The position numbers were made by a program, and so were the translations under genes. A DNA stretch of 64,000 nt from Clostridium sp. K4410.MGS-306 (GTDB lineage Bacteria > Cyanobacteriota > Vampirovibrionia > Gastranaerophilales > Gastranaerophilaceae): assembly GCA_000980375.1 (NCBI GenBank), contig LARD01000001.1, positions 62,001-126,000 of the forward strand, in the 5' to 3' direction. Positions 25,272 through 33,499 of the stretch are shown one piece after another (within the stretch, counting starts at the first letter, position 1; each line of letters opens with the position of its first letter). The notes beneath the pieces are model-generated. The model was not told the DNA's origin and ran no database searches. It saw only the letters and a program-made list of their open reading frames with translations.

Positions 25272-25728
25272 ATTTATTTAATTCTTCAATTACTTCATCA
25301 ACATGGCCTTTTACTTTAACTTTTCGCCATTCTTTAGTTACTTCCCCCTGGTTGTTGATAAGAAAAGTCGAGCGGATAATTCCCATGTATTTTCTTCCAT
25401 ACATTGATTTTTCTCCCCAAGCTCCGAATGCTTCAGAGAGAGCATGCTCTGGGTCAGAGAGAAGGATAAAATTTAATGAATGATTCTCTTTGAATTTTAT
25501 ATGACTTTTTATGCTGTCCGGGCTGACTCCTATAACCTGTGCATGAGCACTCCATCTGTTTTTGTTTTCTTTAAAATCACAAGCTTCTTGTGTACAGCCT
25601 GAGGTATTGTCTTTTGGATAAAAATATAAAATTGTCTCCTGACCTGTAAAATCAGAGATTCTGTATTCCTGTTCTTCTCCGTTTTCATTTATACCTTTTA
25701 ATGTGATATCTAAATTTTTTATATTCAT
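25270..25728 (-). CDS. bcp: Thioredoxin-dependent peroxiredoxin, Bcp/PrxQ type
   Basis: 152 residues. Reduces hydroperoxides. It has F-Y-P-K-D-N-T-S-G-C-T-Q-E-A-C with peroxidatic Cys45 and resolving Cys50, the atypical two-Cys arrangement of PrxQ, then G-V-S-P-D-S and L-L-S-D-P-E-H. The conserved P-x3-T/S-x2-C is met as P-K-D-N-T-S-G-C. Reductant is probably the thioredoxin at 28.0 kb. Its ATG overlaps the TAA of the GT9 gene by one base, so the two are co-transcribed. Confidence 0.95.
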   Translation of the reverse strand: MNIKNLDITLKGINENGEEQEYRISDFTGQETILYFYPKDNTSGCTQEACDFKENKNRWSAHAQVIGVSPDSIKSHIKFKENHSLNFILLSDPEHALSEAFGAWGEKSMYGRKYMGIIRSTFLINNQGEVTKEWRKVKVKGHVDEVIEELNK

Positions 25729-26750
25729 TATTTACTCCTTAACTGATTTACAAGATTCAATACATCTGTACTTTGGATTTCTTTTAATTTGATGATTTTC
25801 TTTGTTTTTTCATCAAGATATTTATGTCCTACCAGTATCTTAACATTATCAAGATAAGCAGGATACCATTGAGGTATCATTATCGGCTGGTGAAACAGGC
25901 AGATTGTTGGTTTGTTCAGCAGGTAAGCCATATGCATAGTACCTGTATCAACTGATATTACACAATTTGCTTTTGATAAAATAACTGCAGTGTCCATTAT
26001 AGTAGTTTTGTTAGTTATATCTATAAAATTTGGCAAGTTGTATGATTTTATTTTTTGAGCAATATCATGGGCTCTGCCTGTGCCAATAAATACCACAGGC
26101 AATTCACATCTAGATGTGAAATTTACAATTTCATTTATATCCCAATCATTAGCCTCTTGTTTAGACGTTGTGGATATTGCAATGTAATCTTTTTCAAAAG
26201 GAATAATATCCTTAAATTTTTCTGTCGTTTTTAAATCTTCTTCGTGAGGTATTTGTATATTTGTTTTGTAATCAATCTCATAATTATTACACAGCAGTCG
26301 CAGCATATTGGCGTTAAAATTGCCTCTGTATGTGGAGAAAAATTCTTTTGCATCCATTGTGTAATGCTTATTTATAAAATAGTTTAGCGGGTTGTTGTTT
26401 TTCAGATGAACAGATACAATTGTTTTAGGCAATAGTAATTTGCCTAAAACAACAGCGCGTTCATGAGTATGTGTTAAAATGGCTGTATGTATTTTTTCTT
26501 GTTTTTTGATTTGTTTAACAAGTTTGAAAAGTCCTGTAACCCCTTTGTGTTCATTACTCTTGTCATATGAATAGCATTTGTCACAGGTCATTATTTTGCC
26601 AAGGTCTTCAAAAGTTTTAGATACAATGAGAACGAGCCTTGAATCAGGGTATAATTTTTTTATGTTGCAGCATAACATTTCATTTATTATTGTATCGCCC
26701 AACCATCCCAGGCTGATAACAGCTATTGTTTTTCCATTTAAATTTTTCAT
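25728..26750 (-). CDS. Glycosyltransferase family 9 (heptosyltransferase-like)
   Basis: 340 residues in two Rossmann-like halves. The N-terminal half starts I-A-V-I-S-L-G-W-L-G-D-T-I-I-N-E, the GT9 opening (usually G-D-x-V/I). The C-terminal half has S-V-D-T-G-T-M-H-M-A, the GT9 donor-site motif. Members add heptose or similar sugars to the lipopolysaccharide core or other surface glycans at the inner face of the membrane. That implies an outer-membrane glycolipid, though no other core gene is here. Coupled to bcp. Confidence 0.88.
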   Translation of the reverse strand: MKNLNGKTIAVISLGWLGDTIINEMLCCNIKKLYPDSRLVLIVSKTFEDLGKIMTCDKCYSYDKSNEHKGVTGLFKLVKQIKKQEKIHTAILTHTHERAVVLGKLLLPKTIVSVHLKNNNPLNYFINKHYTMDAKEFFSTYRGNFNANMLRLLCNNYEIDYKTNIQIPHEEDLKTTEKFKDIIPFEKDYIAISTTSKQEANDWDINEIVNFTSRCELPVVFIGTGRAHDIAQKIKSYNLPNFIDITNKTTIMDTAVILSKANCVISVDTGTMHMAYLLNKPTICLFHQPIMIPQWYPAYLDNVKILVGHKYLDEKTKKIIKLKEIQSTDVLNLVNQLRSK

Positions 26751-26827
26751 ACGTTTATATCCCTGTACACTTTTTCAATTGTATCAAAAAACTGTGTGCA
26801 ATCAAACGTTAGAATTAATTTAACATA

Positions 26828-27703
26828 TTAATTTAAAAGGGGCAGTTGTTGCATCATTCTTTTGAGTTTTAGTGCAATTCTTGGCATAGGTTCTGCTATG
26901 GTTAATCCGACAATGTCATAACTTTCAGCAATTTTGTTAATTAATTTAAGAGTTTCTTCTATTTTTAAACCATCCGGACATATTCCCACTGCGGGTATTA
27001 TTTCTGACGGTTCTAAAACATCCATATCAAAGTGGATAAGAACCTTTTTGGCTCCGGTTGTAGAAATCCAGTTTGTAACAGCATCAACATCAATTCTTAT
27101 ATCTTGCGGGGAAAGATGTTTGAGCCCGTATGTTTTTTGTCGGATTTTTATTTCGTCTCTTTCCCAGTCTCTGATTCCGGCTAACAGTATATTAGATGCT
27201 TTTATTTTTTCAGGCAAAAGCGAAACTATTTTTTTGTCACCTTCTCCCATCAATGCTGTTACTGCCATTGCATGGTAGCCGGTGTATGTATCACCAGGCA
27301 GTGTTATATCAGGATGAGCATCTATCCATATTACAGCAACATCATTTTGATATTTGTGTGCCAGATATGAAAAAGGAACTACACTGACTGAACATTCTCC
27401 ACCAAGGGTTACTATTTTATCAGGTTGTTCTTGTTCTAAAATTTGAATAGCAGCATTTGTTTGTTTTAATATAACATCTCTATCTGTTATTCCGTCTTGA
27501 ATTTTTCTTTTTTCATATTCTTCTACAACAGGTACTTTTAGTATCTTTTGATTAGTTTTTGGTGCAAGAAAGTTTAGCAGGTATGCACCAATGTAATATC
27601 CTGTAGAAGACTCTTCTTCTGAAAAATCTGGGAGAAGTGAAGATACATCTCCACCTTGCCACTGGGGATAAATTAAACGTATGGTTGAAATTTCATTTTT
27701 CAT
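26828..27703 (-). CDS. Arginase-family hydrolase, variant metal site
   Basis: 291 residues with the ureohydrolase fold: L-G-G-E-C-S (101-105), W-I-D-A-H-P-D (126-132) and H-F-D-M-D-V-L-E-P (223-231). In classical arginase and agmatinase the first motif is G-G-D-H and the last D-x-D-x2-D-P; here the metal His is Cys and the last Asp is Glu. A Cys in this place is seen in a less-studied branch of the family. So it may hydrolyse a different guanidino or amidine compound, or use the metals differently. Arginine as substrate is unproven. Single gene on the minus strand. Confidence 0.8.
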   Translation of the reverse strand: MKNEISTIRLIYPQWQGGDVSSLLPDFSEEESSTGYYIGAYLLNFLAPKTNQKILKVPVVEEYEKRKIQDGITDRDVILKQTNAAIQILEQEQPDKIVTLGGECSVSVVPFSYLAHKYQNDVAVIWIDAHPDITLPGDTYTGYHAMAVTALMGEGDKKIVSLLPEKIKASNILLAGIRDWERDEIKIRQKTYGLKHLSPQDIRIDVDAVTNWISTTGAKKVLIHFDMDVLEPSEIIPAVGICPDGLKIEETLKLINKIAESYDIVGLTIAEPMPRIALKLKRMMQQLPLLN

Positions 27704-27760
27704 TTGTTTTTCTTGTAAATTAATACTTATACTGGTTTATTTTAACATAAATTTTATAAC

Positions 27761-27786
27761 AAAAAAGACTCCATAAGGAGTCTTTT
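27761..27786 (-). terminator. Terminator of tRNA-Phe
   Basis: AAGACTCC, loop ATAA, GGAGTCTT, with six A on the left giving a T-run on the minus strand. It begins within about 6 bases of the CCA end of the tRNA. Confidence 0.88.
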
Positions 27787-27791
27787 AAAAG

Positions 27792-27867
27792 TGGTGCCAC
27801 GTCTCGGAATCGAACCAAGGACACAGGGATTTTCAGTCCCTTGCTCTACCAACTGAGCTAACGTGGC
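27792..27867 (-). tRNA. tRNA-Phe (anticodon GAA)
   Basis: The complement gives a 76-base cloverleaf. The acceptor arms GCCACGT and ACGTGGC pair, D-arm G-C-T-C-A-G-T-T-G-G and T-loop G-T-T-C-G-A-T-T-C are present, and the anticodon loop reads CTGAAAA, giving GAA for Phe. CCA is encoded. A terminator lies directly after it. Confidence 0.97.
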
Positions 27868-27968
27868 AAATGTTTTTTAATTGTCAAACGGTTATCCGTT
27901 ACTTTATAATAGCAAATGAAGATTCAGAGTCAATAATTTTTTTTAAATATCTTTATCTGGCCTATTAA

Positions 27969-27997
27969 TTGACTTTTTGCTACAATTCAGGTATACA
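27969..27997 (+). promoter_or_regulatory. Promoter of the thioredoxin gene
   Basis: TTGACT (27969-27974), 17-base spacer and TATACA (27992-27997), 30 bases before the ATG at 28028. An AAGGAGGAG ribosome site follows. Confidence 0.6.
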
Positions 27998-28027
27998 TTA
28001 TGGAATGTAACTAAGGAGGAGACTTTC

Positions 28028-28351
28028 ATGTCAAACGCATTGGATATTAACGACGGCAATTTTGAGGCAGAAGTTGTTAACTCGTCAGAACTTACTATTG
28101 TTGATTTTTGGGCACCCTGGTGCGGACCTTGCAGAAAATTAGGCCCTGTACTTGATGAAATTGCTCAAGATTTTGAAGGTAAAATTAAAATTGTTAAACT
28201 TAACACTGATGAGAACTTGAAAACAGCTAAGGAATATTCTGTAAGCGGTTTGCCTACTCTTTTAATTTTTAAAGAAGGTAAACCTGTTGAGAGACTTGTT
28301 GGTTTAATGCCAAAAACAAGTATTATCACTAATATTGAAAAACATTTATAA
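28028..28351 (+). CDS. trxA: Thioredoxin
   Basis: 107 residues. A general disulfide reductase with the active site W-C-G-P-C (Cys32 and Cys35), D-F-W-A-P before it, and the cis-Pro in G-L-P-T-L-L-I-F. The length is classical. ATG 28028 is chosen over an upstream frame opening at 27977 because AAGGAGGAG stands 8 bases before it and the fold starts there. It probably reduces the nearby Bcp and other targets. Own promoter and terminator. Confidence 0.96.
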   Translation: MSNALDINDGNFEAEVVNSSELTIVDFWAPWCGPCRKLGPVLDEIAQDFEGKIKIVKLNTDENLKTAKEYSVSGLPTLLIFKEGKPVERLVGLMPKTSIITNIEKHL

Positions 28352-28370
28352 TTAATAAAAAGCTAAAAAA

Positions 28371-28404
28371 AAGAGTAATGAATTTTCATTACTCTCTTTT
28401 TTTA
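28371..28404. terminator. Terminator between trxA and the 919-residue gene
   Basis: GAGTAATGA (28373-28381), loop, TCATTACTC (28386-28394) then CTTTTTTT. It lies between convergent genes, and A-runs on the left allow function in both directions. Confidence 0.88.
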
Positions 28405-28406
28405 TA

Positions 28407-31166
28407 CTATTTTTGTACAGCTTGTTCTTTAGCCGGTTTTTTTGTTTCTCTTTGAGAAAGAACTTTTTTACCTGTCAATCTGGACATAAATCTGTAAACG
28501 TCACCTTTTATGCCTTTGCTGTGGAGATTTTCATATTCTTGATTTAAAATCTCATCTCTGGAAGATGCTTTTACTGGCATACCAATAGCTTTTCTGTTTA
28601 CGTACTCACCAACAAGTGTAGATGCTGTATTGACGGTCTGTGCACCGAATAAGCTGCTGTTGTACAAGCTTCTGAACGTGTTGTTGAACAGATTTATAAA
28701 CATTACATTGTAGAATGTTCTAGACGTTTCTTGTATTGCTCTTTCTTTAGCTTTTAATACAGCGCCTTGTTTGTCTTCACCGTTAGTTTTTTGCATTACC
28801 ATGTTATGGTTATCAGACATCAAGAACCAAGCTGTTGCAGCTGTTGATGTATTTTTCGCCAGAGCTGACAAATCAGAGTTTGAAAGGCTGGACATTGTGG
28901 ATGTGTTAAACGCTTTGTGAATTTGCTTGTTCATATATTTTGAAAATTCTGCTGAATCCAAATCCATCTTTGATGTGTTAGCAAATCTTGATTTGTGAGT
29001 AATTCTGCTTATTGCGTTTGATACAGTTTTGATTTCTTTATCCCATTCTGGTAGTTTGTTATCAGGCTTAATAATTTTTGAGAACGGTTTAGCAATATGT
29101 TTGTAAGGAAGTGTTATTGTTCCCCAGATAAATTTAAACGGTTCTGTTATAAAGTCTGCAACTTCTCGTATCATAGGTGTATTCTTTTTGCCAAAAGATA
29201 ATTCCTCTGCATTAACTGCATTTTCAACAAGATTATCGTATTTTTGTGCAAGATTAGAGTCTTTTTGTTTGAGTTGTGCAATTACTTCTTTGAACAGTTT
29301 GTAGTTTTCTTCGTCAGCATCTATTTTGAATCTGTTTTCAAATGTAGAAGAGAAGTCTTTTGCTATCTTTTTAATAAGTTTTTGTGTTTTTGTATAGTTT
29401 TCAGTTAAAACATTGCCGTTTTTATCAAGTATAAGTTCACGTATTTGGGCAGCTTCATTTTTGAATCCTTTGTTTTCCATCAGACTCAAAAATTCTTTTA
29501 TGTTTTGTGTAATAAGCTTGTTATCTCTTTGTTTGAAGAATGCTTTTGCAGCTTTTCTTTTTGGAATTGCATCGAATGACTTGTCTAATCTAACATTACC
29601 AATGTGTTCCATAATTTCAGCAAGGCTATCATGTTTGCCTGCTCTCAATTCTTTAGCAAAATCAATTGCTATGGATTTTACTTTTTCTGTTTTTTGGTAA
29701 TTTAAAGTGACCTGTTTAATTTTTTCTGCGATTACTTTGTCATAATTTTCAAGTTTTTCAGTTATTTTCTTAAAGTCTTCTTTTTTAATTTTGTAATCTT
29801 TTTGAGTCAATTTGTTATAAAAACTGTCGTATTTTTTAGAAATTACATCAAAGTAGTCTGCAATTTTTGCTCCGTTTTTGAGTTTAACGCCTTTAGCATG
29901 TTTCAGTGCAAAACCGAGTGCTACTGTACCAACAAACCATTTGGCAATTGTTGGAAGTGTTAACAGAGGTTTTGATGTTTCTACTTCTTTAAGGCCTTGT
30001 GCTTTGTCTGATAAACCTGACATTGCAACATTATTCATTTGTGTCATCGGCATATCTGACATAATGCCGAATCCGTTAAACACTTTTGAACCTTTAAATC
30101 CGGGTTTTGATTGATTTTTGGTTTCTTCTTTTTCTACAGGTTTGTTTTGTTGTTCAACTGTTTTGCCTGCATTTTCTCTGGCATTCATTTTTAATGCTTC
30201 TTCTTTGTTGATAAACCAGAGTTTTTTTCCGTTTGATAGTCTTGAGAAAGATTCTGTTAACAATACGCTTGCTGCAGTAACACCGATGAATGTGCCTTTG
30301 CTTCTGTTGATATATTTAGAAAGTGCACCAAGAGTGATTAGTTGTAAATAAGCATTTGACAGTACACGTTTTGTTTCCTGGTTAAAACGGAGTTTCTTTT
30401 CTTTTTCTGCAGCTTTGGCATCGTCATCACATATTCTAGACAGGTTGTATGCATCATTTGCAAGGAAAAATGCAGGAATAAAACCAGTAACAATCCTTGT
30501 CAAAGCTCTTTCATGTACCGCATTGTAGTTGCCTGATTTGGGGTCAAACATCTTCATTGCTCTTGAAAAAAGACCTGCGGAACGTACCTTTTCGGAATCA
30601 TATTTGAATTTTTCTGCAGATTCCATATAGCCGTTGAATGAGTTAACTATATCATCGTTATTAAGTGTATTAAATTTATTTTGAATAAAGCTTTTGCTTT
30701 TAGCTGCCTTGTCTTGAACAGATTGGGTATTTTTGCCTTTGATTGAATTTCTAACAGCTTTTGCAATATGGAAAGGCAGATCAGTAACAGGATATACAAT
30801 TCCTTCCATCAAAAGTTGTGTCCAGTTTTTTTCGTATATCGTAACTTTCCCGTCAGCGCTTCTTCTTATTGAGTTTTTCATTTGCTCCCATTTAGAAGAA
30901 TCGTTGTTCAGTACTTCAGGAGCTTTACCGATATATTTTTTTAGGAAACTTATATTGTTTTCGAGGTTGTATTGTTTTTTATTGTAAAAACTAAAAGCTT
31001 TTTTGATATTTCCAAAAGAAATGCCTTTAAAGGAAATCTCACTTGACTCTCTCGATAAAGGCATTGCATTATAATTATTTGACGACTGTTCATCTTTCAC
31101 AAGTTTCTTGTGCTTGTGAACCATTCGGTTGTCGTATAATAGATTCGGTTTATGGTTTATTATCAT
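28407..31166 (-). CDS. Large Lys-rich protein with S-F-K-G leader, unknown function
   Basis: 919 residues. The first 44 are basic and Asn/Ser-rich, ending in I-S-F-K-G (44-48). Helical Lys/Glu/Asn-rich stretches follow, with hydrophobic segments near 235, 270-300 and 400-420. A second F-K-G occurs internally (near 353, P-G-F-K-G). The C-terminal 200 residues contain T-A-A-T-A-W-F-L and V-M-F-I-N-L-F-N-N-T-F. No signal peptide or known domain. It resembles other large proteins in this window with the same leader. It may be a membrane-associated structural or secreted effector protein. Start chosen from AGGAAA before the ATG. Confidence 0.65.
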   Translation of the reverse strand: MIINHKPNLLYDNRMVHKHKKLVKDEQSSNNYNAMPLSRESSEISFKGISFGNIKKAFSFYNKKQYNLENNISFLKKYIGKAPEVLNNDSSKWEQMKNSIRRSADGKVTIYEKNWTQLLMEGIVYPVTDLPFHIAKAVRNSIKGKNTQSVQDKAAKSKSFIQNKFNTLNNDDIVNSFNGYMESAEKFKYDSEKVRSAGLFSRAMKMFDPKSGNYNAVHERALTRIVTGFIPAFFLANDAYNLSRICDDDAKAAEKEKKLRFNQETKRVLSNAYLQLITLGALSKYINRSKGTFIGVTAASVLLTESFSRLSNGKKLWFINKEEALKMNARENAGKTVEQQNKPVEKEETKNQSKPGFKGSKVFNGFGIMSDMPMTQMNNVAMSGLSDKAQGLKEVETSKPLLTLPTIAKWFVGTVALGFALKHAKGVKLKNGAKIADYFDVISKKYDSFYNKLTQKDYKIKKEDFKKITEKLENYDKVIAEKIKQVTLNYQKTEKVKSIAIDFAKELRAGKHDSLAEIMEHIGNVRLDKSFDAIPKRKAAKAFFKQRDNKLITQNIKEFLSLMENKGFKNEAAQIRELILDKNGNVLTENYTKTQKLIKKIAKDFSSTFENRFKIDADEENYKLFKEVIAQLKQKDSNLAQKYDNLVENAVNAEELSFGKKNTPMIREVADFITEPFKFIWGTITLPYKHIAKPFSKIIKPDNKLPEWDKEIKTVSNAISRITHKSRFANTSKMDLDSAEFSKYMNKQIHKAFNTSTMSSLSNSDLSALAKNTSTAATAWFLMSDNHNMVMQKTNGEDKQGAVLKAKERAIQETSRTFYNVMFINLFNNTFRSLYNSSLFGAQTVNTASTLVGEYVNRKAIGMPVKASSRDEILNQEYENLHSKGIKGDVYRFMSRLTGKKVLSQRETKKPAKEQAVQK

Positions 31167-31341
31167 TATTTCCTGCCCTTATGTAATTTCGCATAAGATA
31201 GTAAGATTAGCAAGACTTTGAAAACAAAATTTAACTAATTTTAATATTGTTTTTTACAAGAATTCACTAACAATAATATCAAGTCAGAACAGATTTTTTA
31301 TTGCTAGTGCATGACAATAATGCAACATAAATTAACATTTT

Positions 31342-31842
31342 TTATCTGTAATTTTGGAATTGCAAAGGGATATTATATGCGTCTTCTTTTTCTTTTAAAA
31401 GACGAATAACATCTTGCAAATCATCTTTGCTTTTTCCTGATACTCTCACCTGTTCACCTTGAATAGAGGCCTGAACTTTGAGTTTTGATGCTTTGATATC
31501 AGCAACTATTTGTTTAGCGAGTTCAGTTGTCAAACCTTTTTTAAGATTAAAAACCTGTCTCACATTTCCGCCAAGAGCATTTTCTATTGGCTGAGGGTCT
31601 AAGATTTTTATATTGAGGTTTCTTTTGACAAGTTTTGTTTGCAAAATATCGAGAATGTTGCGAAGTTTCATATCATCCGCAGTGGTGATCGTTATTGCTT
31701 TATCTCCTTCAAGCTCAATATCAGAGTTTGTGTTTTTTAAATCAAATCTTGATGTTAACTCTCTTTTTGTCTGGTCAACAGCGTTAACAAGTTCTTGTTT
31801 ATCGAACTCTGAAACCACATCAAAGCTGCAATCTTTTGCCAT
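31342..31842 (-). CDS. yajQ: YajQ-family nucleotide-binding protein
   Basis: 166 residues, two ferredoxin-like repeats. It starts C-S-F-D-V-V-S-E-F-D-K-Q-E-L-V-N-A-V-D-Q and ends Y-N-I-P-L-Q-F-Q-N-Y-R, both family hallmarks, with K-S-K-D-D-L-Q-D-V-I in the second half. Members bind nucleotides, and some bind cyclic-di-GMP. The window also has an HD-GYP protein, so a signalling role is possible but unshown here. AAGGAG precedes the ATG. Same strand as its neighbours. Confidence 0.94.
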   Translation of the reverse strand: MAKDCSFDVVSEFDKQELVNAVDQTKRELTSRFDLKNTNSDIELEGDKAITITTADDMKLRNILDILQTKLVKRNLNIKILDPQPIENALGGNVRQVFNLKKGLTTELAKQIVADIKASKLKVQASIQGEQVRVSGKSKDDLQDVIRLLKEKEDAYNIPLQFQNYR

Positions 31843-31893
31843 AATATTCTCCTTTTAATACCGCGAGACTGTATTATAACAAATTTTTGTACT

Positions 31894-32724
31894 TTAGTCT
31901 AAAATCCTTACACTTGAGCCTGAACCTATGTTTCGGTTATCTATGTAGCCGCCATGATTTCCCATGTAATAATTCTGTTGTCCCATACCGGGGTTTGTAA
32001 ACGCTCCGTATGGATTGTATGGGTCATAAATCGGCGGGGTAAACCCTGTCATTGTTCCTGTTGTACTAAAATCTCCAAATATTGCACCCAGTACGTTTTG
32101 CAAAAGACCGCCTACGCCTCTGTTTACTCTTGTTCCGCTCCAATTGTTATTCATTCCGTATGTTGCAGGCATGGGATACACACTCTGGCTTTGAGCAAGT
32201 TCCGGATAAGAGTTATAGTGTTTTGAGGCTGTTTTGATTGTATTAAATCTTTCTGTTAAATTACCGCCTTGCATTGCTCCAAGCATTTCTTTCTCCAGTC
32301 TGGTTATTCTGGATTCTGTATCATCGTTCATATATGTACGTCCGAGTACTTTGCTTTCAAGTTTTGCAAGTTCTCTTGAGGAAATATTGTAGATAATGCC
32401 AGGGTCAATATTTGCCAATATATTGTCTACCCTGCTTGCAAGAGGCATATTATTAAAGTTTCTTCTAAACAGTTTATTTTCCAATCGTGTAAGCCTGTTA
32501 TAGATATTTTCTCTTTCATATGTTTTTTTGAAAAGAGTAAACTCAAGTTGTGTAATCTTAGGATAGCTTTCATTTGCACCGGGCTGCTGATAAGCACTGT
32601 ATGGTACTGCAAGAGGGTTAACTCTGAGCGGCTCAAATGTTTTTACCTTGTATGCATGCGCAGGGCATACTGTTGCTGCTAACATTAAAAATGCCAAAAA
32701 TTTTACATAATAAACTTTATGCAT
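31894..32724 (-). CDS. Secreted protein with LE-x3-F/RL-x-RLE helical repeats
   Basis: 276 residues. A signal peptide (M-H-K-V-Y-Y-V-K-F-L-A-F-L-M-L, cleavage after A-H-A) is used from the ATG at 32724 with AGAGG upstream. Residues about 55-170 hold repeats of the type L-E-x3-F-x4-Y...R-L-T-R-L-E-x-K-L-F and L-E-S-K-V-L-G-R-T-Y...R-I-T-R-L-E-K-E-M-L-G, spaced about 40 residues. The tail is Gly/Asn/Tyr/Pro-rich and looks disordered. These repeats are frequent in envelope proteins of Cyanobacteria and Melainabacteria as I remember them. An anchor or peptidoglycan-associated role is inference. Confidence 0.7.
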   Translation of the reverse strand: MHKVYYVKFLAFLMLAATVCPAHAYKVKTFEPLRVNPLAVPYSAYQQPGANESYPKITQLEFTLFKKTYERENIYNRLTRLENKLFRRNFNNMPLASRVDNILANIDPGIIYNISSRELAKLESKVLGRTYMNDDTESRITRLEKEMLGAMQGGNLTERFNTIKTASKHYNSYPELAQSQSVYPMPATYGMNNNWSGTRVNRGVGGLLQNVLGAIFGDFSTTGTMTGFTPPIYDPYNPYGAFTNPGMGQQNYYMGNHGGYIDNRNIGSGSSVRILD

Positions 32725-32817
32725 AATAACCTCTGTCCCTTTTTTGTATTGCTTGAGTACTATAAAAATAAAATGTTTTATAGTGCTTAGCATTAGACAG
32801 ATAAATAAAATTTTTGG

Positions 32818-33426
32818 CTATGTTGAATCTTTTAAAATTCTAATAGTTTTTTCAAGTTCTTCTTCAAAAAGTAAAATTTGTCTTTCAATGCTTTCTTTAC
32901 TGTATATTTGACCTTCTCCCTGATAAGTCAAATATTTTATATAAACTTGAGATTCACATTGTAAAGTTGCGACTGCTCTCGCCTGAGCTGCAATACTTTG
33001 GAGTTTTACAAAAGAGATATAATATTTTTCTGGACGGTTTTCGTATTTTTCTGCCATATAGTCGGCATGGTCTATTATTGAGCTGGCTATTGCATTAAAT
33101 TTTTGTACACTGCCGTGGTTTTGTATGCATTTTTGCATTTTTTCGAGGATTAAAATTACATCGTTTAAGTCATTTATGTATGGCGATGTTTTATCTTTTT
33201 TTAAAATGATGTCAATATAAGACGGGTTTTCTCTGGGGACTTTTTTATACTGTGGGACGTTTTCAAATTCGTCTAATGTTTTAAAAATAGGCTTTGTTGC
33301 TTTGGGTGTAGTTTGAAGATATTCAAATTGAGTGCTGATATCGGGCAATGAGCCTTTGTAGCCTCCACCTGTTGTGAAAAGACCTATAAAAAAGAGTATA
33401 AATATCCGACCAAAAATCTTTTTCAT
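32818..33426 (-). CDS. Putative secreted helical protein
   Basis: 202 residues. A hydrophobic N-terminus (M-K-K-I-F-G-R-I-F-I-L-F-F-I-G-L-F) looks like a signal or anchor; there is no lipobox Cys. The body has several amphipathic helices, two Cys (about 95 and 159), and ends with a charged coiled coil. No family is recognised. It stands 93 bases before the LE/RLE-repeat protein on the same strand and may be in the same envelope unit. Its start region is close to the divergent rarA promoter. Confidence 0.6.
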   Translation of the reverse strand: MKKIFGRIFILFFIGLFTTGGGYKGSLPDISTQFEYLQTTPKATKPIFKTLDEFENVPQYKKVPRENPSYIDIILKKDKTSPYINDLNDVILILEKMQKCIQNHGSVQKFNAIASSIIDHADYMAEKYENRPEKYYISFVKLQSIAAQARAVATLQCESQVYIKYLTYQGEGQIYSKESIERQILLFEEELEKTIRILKDST

Positions 33427-33499
33427 AGTTATAATTATAACTGAATTTTAAGTTTAGTCATCTTTTGACTTTAATAATCAAGCCATTTATCATGTTTTT

